The notes under the pieces are model-generated. The model had not been told where the DNA came from. It saw only the letters and a program-made list of their open reading frames with translations, and searched no databases. From Bacteroidetes bacterium UBA6161 (GTDB lineage: Bacteria; Bacteroidota; Bacteroidia; NS11-12g; UBA955): 15,458 nucleotides of DNA. Of this stretch, positions 7,040 through 15,213 are shown piece by piece. Where the stretch lies: assembly GCA_002422315.1 (NCBI GenBank), contig DIUJ01000021.1, positions 1-15,458 of the forward strand. The letters run 5' to 3'. Position 1 is the first letter of the stretch, and the number at the start of each line of letters is the position of its first letter. A program made the translations under genes and the position numbers.

Positions 7040-7654
7040 ATGAGACACATTCTAATATTGACAATTTTACTTTTGAGAAGCTGTTCGTATGGACAGAAAT
7101 CACGAGACTTTTTAATTTCCTTCAGCGACACGACAACAGGTGAAGAATTAATAGGTTATAAGGACAAGTTTGGGAAAATAATTATTGATGCAAAATATAC
7201 TCACGTTTATACTGACACATTATATTCAATGGCAATAGTTCTTAAAAATTGGGAATGGGTGGGTATTGATAAGGGCGAGAACGTAATTTTAAAACCTTTC
7301 ATATTTGACAATGGTCCTGATTATTTAGAAGAAGGACTTTTTAGATTTGTTGAAAATAATAAAATTGGGTTTTCAGATATTGATGGCCGAAAAATCATAA
7401 AAGCAAAATATGACTTTGCAACATCTTTTGACAACGGACTTGCAGAATATACATTAGGTGGACAAAGAGAATATGAGAAAGGCGGTGAACATTGGTGGTG
7501 GACAGGCGGATATGAAAGTGGTTATATCAATCACGATGGCAAGGAATTTATCAAAGTGACAGATTTAAAAAATAACAGAAGAGAAGCTTGGACAAAAGAC
7601 AAAAAACATTTTCTTTTAGACAACGAGGGACAAATAATTAAGCAATTTAAATGA
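7040..7654 (+). CDS. WG-repeat protein, probably exported
   Basis: 204 residues. An N-terminal hydrophobic segment (MRHILILTILLLRSCSYGQ) looks like a signal peptide; the LRSC stretch is a weak lipobox, so lipoprotein anchoring is possible but doubtful. The rest carries imperfect WG beta-repeats: GYKDKFGKIIIDAKYTHV (about 39-56), WVGIDKGENVILKPFIFD (about 71-88), IGFSDIDGRKIIKAKYDFATSF (about 109-130) and GYINHDGKEFIKV. WG repeats form beta-rich surfaces of unknown binding partner; the molecular role is not known. The ATG is only 5 nt after an inverted repeat (7025-7034) whose partner lies 10 nt after the stop (7665-7674), so the gene is packaged almost exactly between repeat ends. It runs opposite to the flanking core genes and may be horizontally acquired. 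Confidence 0.8.
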   Translation: MRHILILTILLLRSCSYGQKSRDFLISFSDTTTGEELIGYKDKFGKIIIDAKYTHVYTDTLYSMAIVLKNWEWVGIDKGENVILKPFIFDNGPDYLEEGLFRFVENNKIGFSDIDGRKIIKAKYDFATSFDNGLAEYTLGGQREYEKGGEHWWWTGGYESGYINHDGKEFIKVTDLKNNRREAWTKDKKHFLLDNEGQIIKQFK

Positions 7655-7664
7655 CAAAAAATAC

Positions 7665-7694
7665 GGCAGCTAACAGGGGTAGCTGTTGCACAAC
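7665..7694 (+). repeat. Right inverted repeat and stem-loops of the WG-repeat cassette
   Basis: GGCAGCTAAC (7665-7674) mirrors the left end. It overlaps a 6-bp hairpin, CAGCTA (7667-7672) with TAGCTG (7680-7685) around the loop ACAGGGG, and is followed at once by GTTGCACAAC (7685-7694), a 4-bp inverted repeat around CA. The clustering of small inverted repeats right behind the stop codon recalls integron attC sites, although the conserved attC core GTTRRRY is not matched exactly (GTTAGCT has C in the third purine position). Confidence 0.5.
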
Positions 7695-8146
7695 TCCTTT
7701 AAAACCCTAAAAAAGCAGGATTTCTTTCAAAAAACCGCTTCAGTACAGGCTTTTTAAGAGAAGCTATTATTGGGCAGATAATTTTACATGTAAAAATAAT
7801 TGCCTTAAAATGGCTCGTTTGAGTTCAGTAAATTGGGTTTTACAAAAGCCGCCACCTTTTCTACTTGGGGCAGTATTTGGGTCGTTTCTTGGACTTTTTA
7901 AAATTGAATTACCCCACCCTTTTTAAAAGGCATTTTAAGACCATTTAAGATTCTTGAATTTCAAATAAAATTCAGCCCCATTTTTTGAACCAGTAAAACA
8001 AATGCCCTCTAGTAGCACCCAATCAAGCAAGTTTTCCTATTTTTGAAAACGAATTGGAGTTTTTAGGTGAAACTATCGTTTGGGGTTACACATCTAAAAA
8101 ACACTACAATAAAGAAACATCCAATAAACTTAAATAAAACAATAAC
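7695..8146. other. Long non-coding stretch before the beta-barrel gene
   Basis: About 450 bp without a supported gene. A 38-codon plus-strand ORF (7810-7926, MARLSSVNWVLQKPPPFLLG...) has no recognisable signals and is not called. Features seen are a 14-bp perfect palindrome TTTTACATGTAAAA (7782-7795), a short AT-rich hairpin CCTTTT/AAAAGG near 7918-7930, and, at the right end, a promoter candidate for the beta-barrel gene. I looked for transposase remnants in all frames and recognised none. Confidence 0.5.
8054..8082 (+). promoter_or_regulatory. Candidate promoter of the beta-barrel gene
   Basis: TTG at 8054-8056, a 17-nt spacer, then TATCGTTTG at 8074-8082, one base longer than the TAnnTTTG consensus. 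It would give a leader of about 60 nt, very A-rich just before the ATG, as is usual for Bacteroidota, which rely little on Shine-Dalgarno pairing. Confidence 0.4.
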
Positions 8147-8752
8147 ATGAAAAAATTATTATTGCTAATAGGTGTATTATTTTCTATTGATTTACTCTCT
8201 CAAGAAATTGAGTTTGGAGTTTCCACTGGCTCGGGCTTTGTTTATGTTGTAGAAAATTCAGACAACACTGTTAATATAAATTATAATGCACCTAGAGTTT
8301 TATCTTCAACCTTAGTTTATACTCCAAAAGAATCAAATGTTGGAATTAAATTAAGTTATCAAAACTTAATTGCTAATTTAAATGGTATTGATTGGCAATA
8401 TGGTTACAACTTCAACAGACAATTTCAAGGTAGTATTGAAAACAAAACATTTATTGTAGGAATAGAATATATGAAGGACTTAGAGAAATTAAATTTTGGA
8501 TATAATATTGGAGTTGGTCAGACAATGGAAAGAATAAATTTTGATGAACGAGGTATCGTAAATGTGCAAAATAGTTTTTTGGTTTTTAACTTTGGAGGGT
8601 TAATGAAGTATAAATTAAATCAAAAATTGTCTTTAAACTTAGAACCTAGTTTTCTATGGAATGACCCGATAAGAAGTTTTTCGAGATATTACAGACTTGG
8701 AGGAGAAGACATTAATTTTTTAATTCAACTTGGTTTAAGATACAAACTATAA
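8147..8752 (+). CDS. Small outer-membrane beta-barrel protein
   Basis: 201 residues with a clear signal peptide (MKKLLLLIGVLFSIDLLSQ, cleavage around 19-20). The mature part is a run of amphipathic strands with alternating hydrophobic residues: FGVSTGSGFVYVV, RVLSSTLVYTP, VGIKLSYQNL, TFIVGIEYM, LNFGYNIGVGQTM, SFLVFNFGGLMKYKL, KLSLNLEPSFLW, and a final strand INFLIQLGLRYKL ending in a hydrophobic/aromatic pattern typical of the barrel-closing strand. About eight strands suggest an OmpA/OmpW-like porin-size barrel. No plug or POTRA domain and no PorP/SprF signature is seen, so I do not link it to the type IX substrate downstream. Substrate or role unknown. Standing alone on the plus strand, it appears monocistronic. 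Confidence 0.68.
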   Translation: MKKLLLLIGVLFSIDLLSQEIEFGVSTGSGFVYVVENSDNTVNINYNAPRVLSSTLVYTPKESNVGIKLSYQNLIANLNGIDWQYGYNFNRQFQGSIENKTFIVGIEYMKDLEKLNFGYNIGVGQTMERINFDERGIVNVQNSFLVFNFGGLMKYKLNQKLSLNLEPSFLWNDPIRSFSRYYRLGGEDINFLIQLGLRYKL

Positions 8753-8982
8753 TAAACAAGGGGAAGAGAATGCAAATTATAACAGCACTAAATTCTTCAT
8801 CTAAAGCGGATAATTGAAAAACCACATTCAATTTTAAGCATCTAAACAACCCTATTTACAACCCTGATTTCAATATTTTACAACAAACTATGATGCTGTA
8901 TTCTAAATTTATTCAAACATAAGGGTATTGCTTTTTATTGTGCTTTTGAGACTACAATGCTAATTGGTATCGTATTTTTATA

Positions 8983-8990
8983 TATTTTTG
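8983..8990 (+). promoter_or_regulatory. -7 box of the murF-alr promoter
   Basis: TATTTTTG fits TAnnTTTG. The -33 region is weak (TTG at 8964-8966, spacer 16). Transcription would start near 8996, which excludes in-frame TTG codons at 8964 and 8988 as starts and favours the TTG at 9009. Confidence 0.5.
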
Positions 8991-9008
8991 AGGTGTAATT
9001 ATTTAACA

Positions 9009-11438
9009 TTGAATTTTAGTATTCCGCAAATTATCGAAATATGTAACGCTGAACCAGTGAAGGGAAATCCTGAGGATATGGTTCGAAGTGTTTTTGTGGA
9101 TTCACGGTTCCCGGATCTTGCTGTTGGAAGCATGTTTGTAGCTATAAGAGGACAAAACTCTGACGGACATGATTTTTGTAAACTATTGGCAGAAAAAGGT
9201 ATCCGTTTTTTCTTAGTAGAAAAAAAACTCTCACTTCCTAAGGAATGCATACAATTTGTTGTTTACAATACTATCCAAGCTCTTCAGGCTCTCGCTTCTG
9301 CTCATCGCTCAAAATTTAAAGGCAAAGTACTTGCAATAACAGGAAGCAATGGTAAAACCATGGTTAAAGAATGGATAGGAGAGGTGTTGTCCGATTCTGT
9401 CTCATTTTACAAAAGTCCAAAAAGCTACAATAGTCAAGTGGGTGTACCACTCTCTGTTTTGAAAGCACCGGTAGATAAGAGTATCTATATTTTTGAGGCG
9501 GGTATTTCCCTCAGAGGGGAAATGGAAAAACTACAGAATATTTTAAAGCCTAATTACGGAGTATTTACTCATTTGGGTAGTGTGCATGCAGAAGGTTTTG
9601 ATAGTTTGCAGCATAAGTTAGAAGAAAAGTTAAAACTTTTTTTAGGTTGTGAGTGGGTTCTACTTGGTAATGAAATGTTGTTATATAAGGATGCTATTGC
9701 GTATTTATCCCAAAATAGTTTTCAAACAAAAGTAATATCTTGGTCTTTTTTAAACCCAGATTCTGATTTTCTAGTAGAGTGTAAAAATTCTATTTTCAAG
9801 ATTCAAAATTATAAATGGGAAATTAGTTTAAAAGTACCCTATTCAGATTCTATTTCTTTGTCTAATTTAAGCATGTCTGCTATTGTATGCTATCTGCTAG
9901 GAGGGGAAGAAGATGTGATGCTTTCAAAATTAGCAAATCTGCCCAGTTTGTCTCTTAGACTAGAACTATTGGAAGGGGTAAATAATTGCACTATAGTAAA
10001 CGATACATGGACCAATGATCCTGACACATTGCCTGCCTCTATAGACTTTCTTCTACTTCACAAAAAGAATCAAGAAAGCATAGTAGTACTCTCTGATTTT
10101 GCTGGTACATATCCTGAAGAAGTATATGAAAAAACCATCCAAACCTTACATCATAAAGGCATTAAAGAAGTATTTTTTATTGGTTCTATTTGGGGTGAAT
10201 ATCTAAAAAACAAGGTTCCATTTGTACATACATGTTTTGCAGATACTCAAGAATTTTTAAACTCTAAATTGGTTTTTCAAAATAAAGCTATTTTATTGAA
10301 AGGTTCACGCAAGTTTGAAATGGAAAAAATTGCCTATACTTTTCAGCATAAGTTCCACCAAACACAACTAGAGATTAATTTAGATAATTTAGCATATAAC
10401 TTTAATGCACTTAAATCAAATCTAAACCCAAATACAAAGGTTATGGCAATGGTAAAGGCTTTTGCATATGGAGCCGGAAATTTTGAAGTTGCCAAGCATT
10501 TACAGTTTTTAGGAGCAGATGTATTGGCAGTAGCTTTTGCCGATGAAGGAATTGCGCTCAGAAAATCTGGGATAACATTGCCCATCATGGTGCTGAATTT
10601 TGAACCATCACAATTACAACCATATATGCAATTTAATCTTCAGCCATCAATTGGTTCAAAGAGACAATTGGATTCTTTGCCAGATAATATTCCTCTACAT
10701 TTACATATAGAATTAGATACAGGGATGCATAGACTTGGTTTTATGAATGAGGATTTAGAACATTTGGTTTTTACTTTAAATAAAAAGAAAAATCTTAAAA
10801 TAGAAGGGATTTATACTCATTTGGCATCTGCAGAAAATCCCTTAGATGATAAACGAACCGAAAATCAGATAACTACTTTTTTTGACATAGCCGATTCGAT
10901 AAGTGCTACTCTAAACTATAAACCTACTTATCATATAAGTAATTCTGCTGCTTCAATACGTTTCCAGGAATTAAATTCTCAGATGGTTAGGTTGGGTATT
11001 TCGCTTTATGGAATAAATCCGGTTAGAAATGAATCTATACATCTAAAACCTGTTTTTAGATTAAAAACTTTCATAAGTCAAATAAAAACAATTCCCCAAA
11101 ATGAAGGGATTGGATATGGTTTTGAAGACGTTTCGCAAACGAATAGACAAATTGCTATTTTACCTCTAGGTTATGCCGACGGGTTTAATAGAAAATTTGG
11201 ATTGGGTAAAAACTATGTTTTTATACATGGTAAAAAAGCAAAAACTCTCGGGCGTATTTGTATGGATATGTGTATGGTGGATGTATCAGATATTTCATGC
11301 CAAGAGGGCGACGAAGTAATCCTCTTTGAAACTACTAGTCAAATACAAGAATGGGCAGAACTTGCTGAAACCATACCTTACGAAGTACTAACAAGTTTGT
11401 CTCAAAGAATAAAACGAGTTTTTGTAAGCGAGGTATAA
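9009..11438 (+). CDS. murF-alr: Bifunctional MurF ligase / alanine racemase
   Basis: One 809-residue polypeptide with two peptidoglycan enzymes. The N-terminal part (about 1-450) is MurF, which ATP-dependently joins D-Ala-D-Ala to UDP-MurNAc-tripeptide: GSNGKT ATP loop at 112-117, EAGISLRGEME, FTHLGSVHAEGF, and the C-terminal-domain motif VNDTWTNDPDTLPASIDFL. The C-terminal part (about 455-809) is a PLP-dependent alanine racemase supplying D-Ala: PLP lysine Lys483 in VKAFAYG, LHIELDTGMHRLG, SNSAA, the second catalytic base Tyr703 in IGYGFED, and GRICMDMCMVDVS. Both sets of key residues are intact, so both activities are expected. The fusion is well known in Bacteroidota. No ATG precedes the conserved N-terminus (first Met is residue 24), so TTG at 9009 is chosen, giving MNFSIPQIIEI, consistent with the -7 box at 8983-8990. 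Convergent with the next gene. Confidence 0.95.
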   Translation: MNFSIPQIIEICNAEPVKGNPEDMVRSVFVDSRFPDLAVGSMFVAIRGQNSDGHDFCKLLAEKGIRFFLVEKKLSLPKECIQFVVYNTIQALQALASAHRSKFKGKVLAITGSNGKTMVKEWIGEVLSDSVSFYKSPKSYNSQVGVPLSVLKAPVDKSIYIFEAGISLRGEMEKLQNILKPNYGVFTHLGSVHAEGFDSLQHKLEEKLKLFLGCEWVLLGNEMLLYKDAIAYLSQNSFQTKVISWSFLNPDSDFLVECKNSIFKIQNYKWEISLKVPYSDSISLSNLSMSAIVCYLLGGEEDVMLSKLANLPSLSLRLELLEGVNNCTIVNDTWTNDPDTLPASIDFLLLHKKNQESIVVLSDFAGTYPEEVYEKTIQTLHHKGIKEVFFIGSIWGEYLKNKVPFVHTCFADTQEFLNSKLVFQNKAILLKGSRKFEMEKIAYTFQHKFHQTQLEINLDNLAYNFNALKSNLNPNTKVMAMVKAFAYGAGNFEVAKHLQFLGADVLAVAFADEGIALRKSGITLPIMVLNFEPSQLQPYMQFNLQPSIGSKRQLDSLPDNIPLHLHIELDTGMHRLGFMNEDLEHLVFTLNKKKNLKIEGIYTHLASAENPLDDKRTENQITTFFDIADSISATLNYKPTYHISNSAASIRFQELNSQMVRLGISLYGINPVRNESIHLKPVFRLKTFISQIKTIPQNEGIGYGFEDVSQTNRQIAILPLGYADGFNRKFGLGKNYVFIHGKKAKTLGRICMDMCMVDVSDISCQEGDEVILFETTSQIQEWAELAETIPYEVLTSLSQRIKRVFVSEV

Positions 11439-11453
11439 GTTGCCGAGTAGGAT

Positions 11454-14400
11454 TTATCTTATAAGCGAAACTGTACCTGAATAGGTTTGTGTTTGCCCCT
11501 GTAAACTTATAAGCCATATTCTGTACATGTATACACCTTCTGGCATATCGGATTGGTTTTGTTTTCCATCCCAAGCATCAGCAGGATTGTTGGTTCTGAA
11601 AATTTCCGACCCCCATCTGTCAAAAATTTGAAATAAATATTTTTTAGGATAAACGACTCCTACTGGTTTAAAATTATCGTTAAGCAGGCTATTGTTGGGC
11701 GAAAAAGCATTGGGAATATATATGTTATTTTCAGGATAGGCATAAAGGTGTCGCGTTGTGAAATTTTCACACCCAAATACGTCCCAAATTCTCAGACTAA
11801 CCTCAACGGATGCAGTATCATTAAAAACAAAAACTGGGTTAGAATCAAAACTTTTCCCAAATATTCCAAATGTCCAATCATATACCAAAGGCATATTTCC
11901 AATACTTTTATCGAAAAATGCAAATTTACTGCTCTGTAAAGAATCTTCTAATTTATTAAATTCAAAACTAGCTATTGGTAGTTCTCTTACTTTTATTATT
12001 TCAGATTTAATTAGGGTGTCCTTGCAGCCAAAGTCTGTTTCTGTTGTTAGTTGTATGGTATATTTATTTGCTATGTTGTATTTATGGGAAGTATTGGAGC
12101 CTGTTGCAGTGTTGCCATCTCCCAAATCCCAAGCAAAGTTCTTTATAGATCCAGAGGGGATAATACTGGTTGAAATAAAACTAGAAGTACTTCCAATACA
12201 CACAGTATCTGTTATAAAGTCGAGTTGTGCTTGGGGATACACTTCTAAAATTCCAAATGTGGTATCTGCACATCCATTGGTATCTGCTATTTCATATTTA
12301 TAAGTATAAGTGCCTGCTTGTGCAAATGAATACATTAAATAAGGCCCATGCTCTAAAATATTGACTGATTCTATACTCCATGTTTCTCTTTCAAACAAAC
12401 TGCTTTTTTCTATTCGTTCCATTTCAAATATATTGCCCTTCAAACATTGTTTGTCATTGTTTATACTTATTTGATTTAATGGTTTGGAATAAATATTTAT
12501 AAATTGAATTGCAGAATCCTTACATCCTTTTTCGCTTTCTACTATTAGGATTACTTTGTAGTTTCCTGTATCTATAAATTTGAATTCAGGATTTTCTATT
12601 GTGTCCTTCTCGCTATTGCCAAAGTCCCAATAATAAATTAGGTTGTGGTAAGCAATTTTAGATTTATTATAAGCATTAAATTTGTTGTTCTTTACACACT
12701 GAGTAGGTTCATTTATCTCAAAATTAGCATAGGGACTTGGATATATTTCTATGATTTGTGTTTGAGAGTCTTGGCACTGATTAGGATGAGTAATACTAAG
12801 TTTTACTGTATATGTACCTATATTGTCAAAACTTTTATAGGCAAGTTTCGAATCAGAAGATGTATTGTCATCAAAATCCCAAAGATAATCACACTGAAGG
12901 CAGTTGTTTAATGTATCTGAATAAAATAAAATTTGATTGTCGTTTTCGCATTGGCTGCTGGGATAGAAAAATATTTTTGCATTAGGTCTAGTTAGAACTT
13001 TAGTCTCAAAATAGTTTGTATCCAGACAGTTGTCATAATATTTTGCAATGAGGGAAAAAGTGTAAGTCCCTGTATCATTCCCTTTTATTTTAATTGTTTT
13101 AGAATATAAATCAAAAATACTATCATTTAATAAAAGGGAATAGAAAATAGGTTTACCTAGTAAGCTGTCGGCACTGGTGTTTGTAAACACAATGGTATCT
13201 GCTTCACACACAATATTTGAATGAGAGGCACTTAGATTTAATTCTGGTATTTTTTTTAATTCAAAGGTATCGGAATAGGAGCAATTATTTTTGTCTACAA
13301 CATCTACTATAAATTGTCCTTCTTTGTTTATTAATAAAGTATCCTCCAAGTAGTTTTCTATATTCCATGTGAACTTGGAAACAATGTTGCGGTTTAGCTT
13401 TATGGTTTTGGAATAATTTACACAAAAACTTGTGTCATTGGGAAATATTCGTGTACTTCTTGAAACTTCAATAGTCTTAATAATGGTATCAGGGCATTCG
13501 TTTTCAAAAGTTTGCGCTATCATTTTGATAGTATATGTACCTGGTATATTAAAAACATATTGCACTGAATTACCAGAGTCAATCTGATTGTTTTGTAAGA
13601 ATTTAACAGATTTGAGTTGTTGGCCTGTTTGTATCACCTTTATAGAATCGCCTACACATTGGCGTGGTGCTAGTATTTGAAAATTATATAATTGGTTTTC
13701 AAAAGATGATCCTACAGAAAATAGGTAACTCTCTGCTGTAGTTAAACCATAAGCATAAGCAATAAAACCATTCTCACATTCTATTAAATGTGTACCTGCA
13801 TTTATAGAGTCCCTATAGATTAAGTATTTTCCACAATTATTTGCAGTCATGAATTTATTATTCTTAGCTAATTTTTTGTCAATATAAAGTTTGTTTTTGC
13901 TAAAACTGTCAATTACTATATTTACATAATGCTGGCGAATATTGCCACCTGTTAGAGACGAAAAGGTAGCTCTTTGTATCATTTGATTCATTGCATTTAA
14001 GTTTACTAATGCAGGATCACCTAGTTTTAGAGTTCCTAAATTGCAATTTACACCTTTCAAACTTTGAAATACCGATATTGGTTCGCTAGCCTGTATGCAA
14101 GTAACTTCTGGGTTATTTAAGTTTACTTCTACTCTTTGTCCTCTATTTATTCTTTGAATAGGTTCGTTATTAATTTGAAAACTTGTACTATCCTTTATTC
14201 CTAATATAGAATAAACGTATCCGTTAGTTTGGTTTAAAAGCGGAGTGAGAATATAATCTTTACCTAGTTTGCTATTAGGGAGCACTTGCGTAAACAAATG
14301 GTCACAAGCGGGACACCCTCCAATTGTGGTACATTCGTTAAAATAAAAAACACTAAATGGTTTGCAGGTATTCCCAGATGTAGCAGAAAATGGTTCTTGA

Positions 14401-14966
14401 GTAGTTAAATAGGGTAGTGAATATGTTTGGAATTTATTTAATATAATTTCAGAGGGACCGGAGGATTGATTAGTTAAAAGGATTTTTGTAGAATCTTCAT
14501 TCGCAACAAATATTACTCCGCTATTTCGGTTTGTTTGAACCTTGTTAATGATATAGTCTGTACTTTTACCTAATGCAGATTTTGGCAATACTACTGTAGC
14601 ATCTGTAGTGGCAGGTTGTACATTAGAAGCAAAAACAGTTATATTATGATTGGATGTTATACTGATTCCTTTATTACTTATTCCTGAAGAAATAAGGTTG
14701 GAGTATAAAGTAGCATTGAGCACTATTTCAGTAGTTTGATTTTGAATTATAGAATGTGTGGTAGTAGCATAAAAAGTGGAAACAGTTACACTGGTGTTTT
14801 GTTCTGAACTAATATATAGTCTCAAATCAGAATTACTTATAGAATTGTTGTTACCATATGCCAACCAAAATTCTTTCCCTGAATTACTAATTTGGTTTTG
14901 GGCCTTAACTATGGTTAGGTTTGATATAATAGAAACAAATAGAATAAGATACCTTAAAAACAACAT
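11454..14966 (-). CDS. Secreted IgGFc-binding/PKD protein with type B T9SS sorting domain
   Basis: About 1170 residues, predicted to be exported through the inner membrane and then by the type IX system to the surface or medium. Order (from the ATG at 14966): signal peptide MLFLRYLILFVSIISNLTIV with cleavage after KAQ; an IgGFc-binding-like domain (about 25-420) starting with SGKEFWLAYGNNNS; a beta-sandwich region; at least four PKD domains with the WDF/WDLGDG motif near residues 695, 777, 945 and 1028; and a C-terminal CHU_C / gliding-motility-associated sorting domain (about 1080-1170) with IPNAFSPNNSLLND, FQIFDRWGSEIF, AWDGKQ and GVYMYRIW. Many cysteines occur in pairs within the PKD units, suggesting disulfides. 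The longest ORF starts at 14996, but a TACCTTTG -7 box lies at 14974-14981, so the ATG at 14966 is preferred, with an almost leaderless transcript. Likely an adhesin or surface-matrix protein; the ligand is unknown. Confidence 0.92.
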   Translation of the reverse strand: MLFLRYLILFVSIISNLTIVKAQNQISNSGKEFWLAYGNNNSISNSDLRLYISSEQNTSVTVSTFYATTTHSIIQNQTTEIVLNATLYSNLISSGISNKGISITSNHNITVFASNVQPATTDATVVLPKSALGKSTDYIINKVQTNRNSGVIFVANEDSTKILLTNQSSGPSEIILNKFQTYSLPYLTTQEPFSATSGNTCKPFSVFYFNECTTIGGCPACDHLFTQVLPNSKLGKDYILTPLLNQTNGYVYSILGIKDSTSFQINNEPIQRINRGQRVEVNLNNPEVTCIQASEPISVFQSLKGVNCNLGTLKLGDPALVNLNAMNQMIQRATFSSLTGGNIRQHYVNIVIDSFSKNKLYIDKKLAKNNKFMTANNCGKYLIYRDSINAGTHLIECENGFIAYAYGLTTAESYLFSVGSSFENQLYNFQILAPRQCVGDSIKVIQTGQQLKSVKFLQNNQIDSGNSVQYVFNIPGTYTIKMIAQTFENECPDTIIKTIEVSRSTRIFPNDTSFCVNYSKTIKLNRNIVSKFTWNIENYLEDTLLINKEGQFIVDVVDKNNCSYSDTFELKKIPELNLSASHSNIVCEADTIVFTNTSADSLLGKPIFYSLLLNDSIFDLYSKTIKIKGNDTGTYTFSLIAKYYDNCLDTNYFETKVLTRPNAKIFFYPSSQCENDNQILFYSDTLNNCLQCDYLWDFDDNTSSDSKLAYKSFDNIGTYTVKLSITHPNQCQDSQTQIIEIYPSPYANFEINEPTQCVKNNKFNAYNKSKIAYHNLIYYWDFGNSEKDTIENPEFKFIDTGNYKVILIVESEKGCKDSAIQFINIYSKPLNQISINNDKQCLKGNIFEMERIEKSSLFERETWSIESVNILEHGPYLMYSFAQAGTYTYKYEIADTNGCADTTFGILEVYPQAQLDFITDTVCIGSTSSFISTSIIPSGSIKNFAWDLGDGNTATGSNTSHKYNIANKYTIQLTTETDFGCKDTLIKSEIIKVRELPIASFEFNKLEDSLQSSKFAFFDKSIGNMPLVYDWTFGIFGKSFDSNPVFVFNDTASVEVSLRIWDVFGCENFTTRHLYAYPENNIYIPNAFSPNNSLLNDNFKPVGVVYPKKYLFQIFDRWGSEIFRTNNPADAWDGKQNQSDMPEGVYMYRIWLISLQGQTQTYSGTVSLIR

Positions 14967-14973
14967 CGTAAAA

Positions 14974-14981
14974 CAAAGGTA
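14974..14981 (-). promoter_or_regulatory. -7 box of the large secreted protein gene
   Basis: TACCTTTG on the minus strand matches TAnnTTTG exactly. The next ATG (14966) is only 7 nt downstream, so the mRNA may be leaderless or nearly so. No TTTG lies at the usual 19-21-nt distance; the nearest TTG is 12 nt upstream. Confidence 0.5.
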
Positions 14982-15103
14982 GTTTATTTTTTGCAAGATT
15001 ATAATTTAATATTAAGCGATATTGTTTTTAACAAAATACCCTTTGTAAAAGGAATCACAAACATGTGAATAAATGATGTAAACGTAATGCATTACAATAT
15101 TGT

Positions 15104-15134
15104 AAAAAAAAAGCCTCAGATTACTCTGAGGCTT
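15104..15134 (-). terminator. Rho-independent terminator after the tRNA-Asp fragment
   Basis: On the minus strand a 10-bp stem (AAGCCTCAGA/TCTGAGGCTT, loop of 4 nt) is followed by a run of nine T. It is a textbook intrinsic terminator for leftward transcription, placed 1-2 nt beyond the tRNA-like 3' end, as expected for a former tRNA transcription unit. Confidence 0.85.
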
Positions 15135-15135
15135 A

Positions 15136-15213
15136 GCGGTCCGGAGCCGCCAACAAGTTGGGGCCAGGCGGGACTCGAACCCGTCCCCAACTGAGTTGGG
15201 GATGACAGGCAGG
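15136..15213 (-). pseudogene. Rearranged 3' fragment of a tRNA-Asp(GUC) gene
   Basis: Read on the minus strand, three blocks match bacterial tRNA-Asp in the right order: CCTGCCTGTCA (15213-15203; 5' side of the anticodon stem and the loop with anticodon GTC), CGGGTTCGAGTCCCG (15183-15169; T arm) and TCCGGACCGC (15145-15136; acceptor 3' strand). Between them are foreign segments: 19 nt at 15184-15202 built on the palindrome CCCCAACTCAGTTGGGG, replacing the 3' anticodon stem and variable loop, and 23 nt at 15146-15168 containing CCAACTTGTTGG. The D arm and acceptor 5' strand are absent; that place is taken by the end of the GIY-YIG gene. It cannot fold into a cloverleaf, so it is not a functional tRNA. 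Confidence 0.7.

Noticed and set aside
7665..7850. A bona fide integron attC site
   Set aside because: The core does not match GTTRRRY exactly, no second half-site (GTT...) with the L boxes could be located, and no integrase is present; kept only as a hypothesis.
7810..7926. Small plus-strand ORF of 38 codons with a hydrophobic middle
   Set aside because: Too short, without promoter, conserved context or recognised similarity.
7695..8146. Transposase remnant on the minus strand
   Set aside because: Translations in three minus frames give lysine/arginine-rich pieces broken by stops, but none carries a transposase motif I can identify.
11439..11453. Bidirectional terminator between murF-alr and the large secreted protein gene
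   Set aside because: Only 15 nt separate the stops and no stem with a flanking T or A run is present.
15136..15213. An intact tRNA gene
   Set aside because: The T arm and anticodon loop are recognisable, but the 3' anticodon stem is replaced, the acceptor is displaced by 23 nt, and the D arm and acceptor 5' strand are missing.
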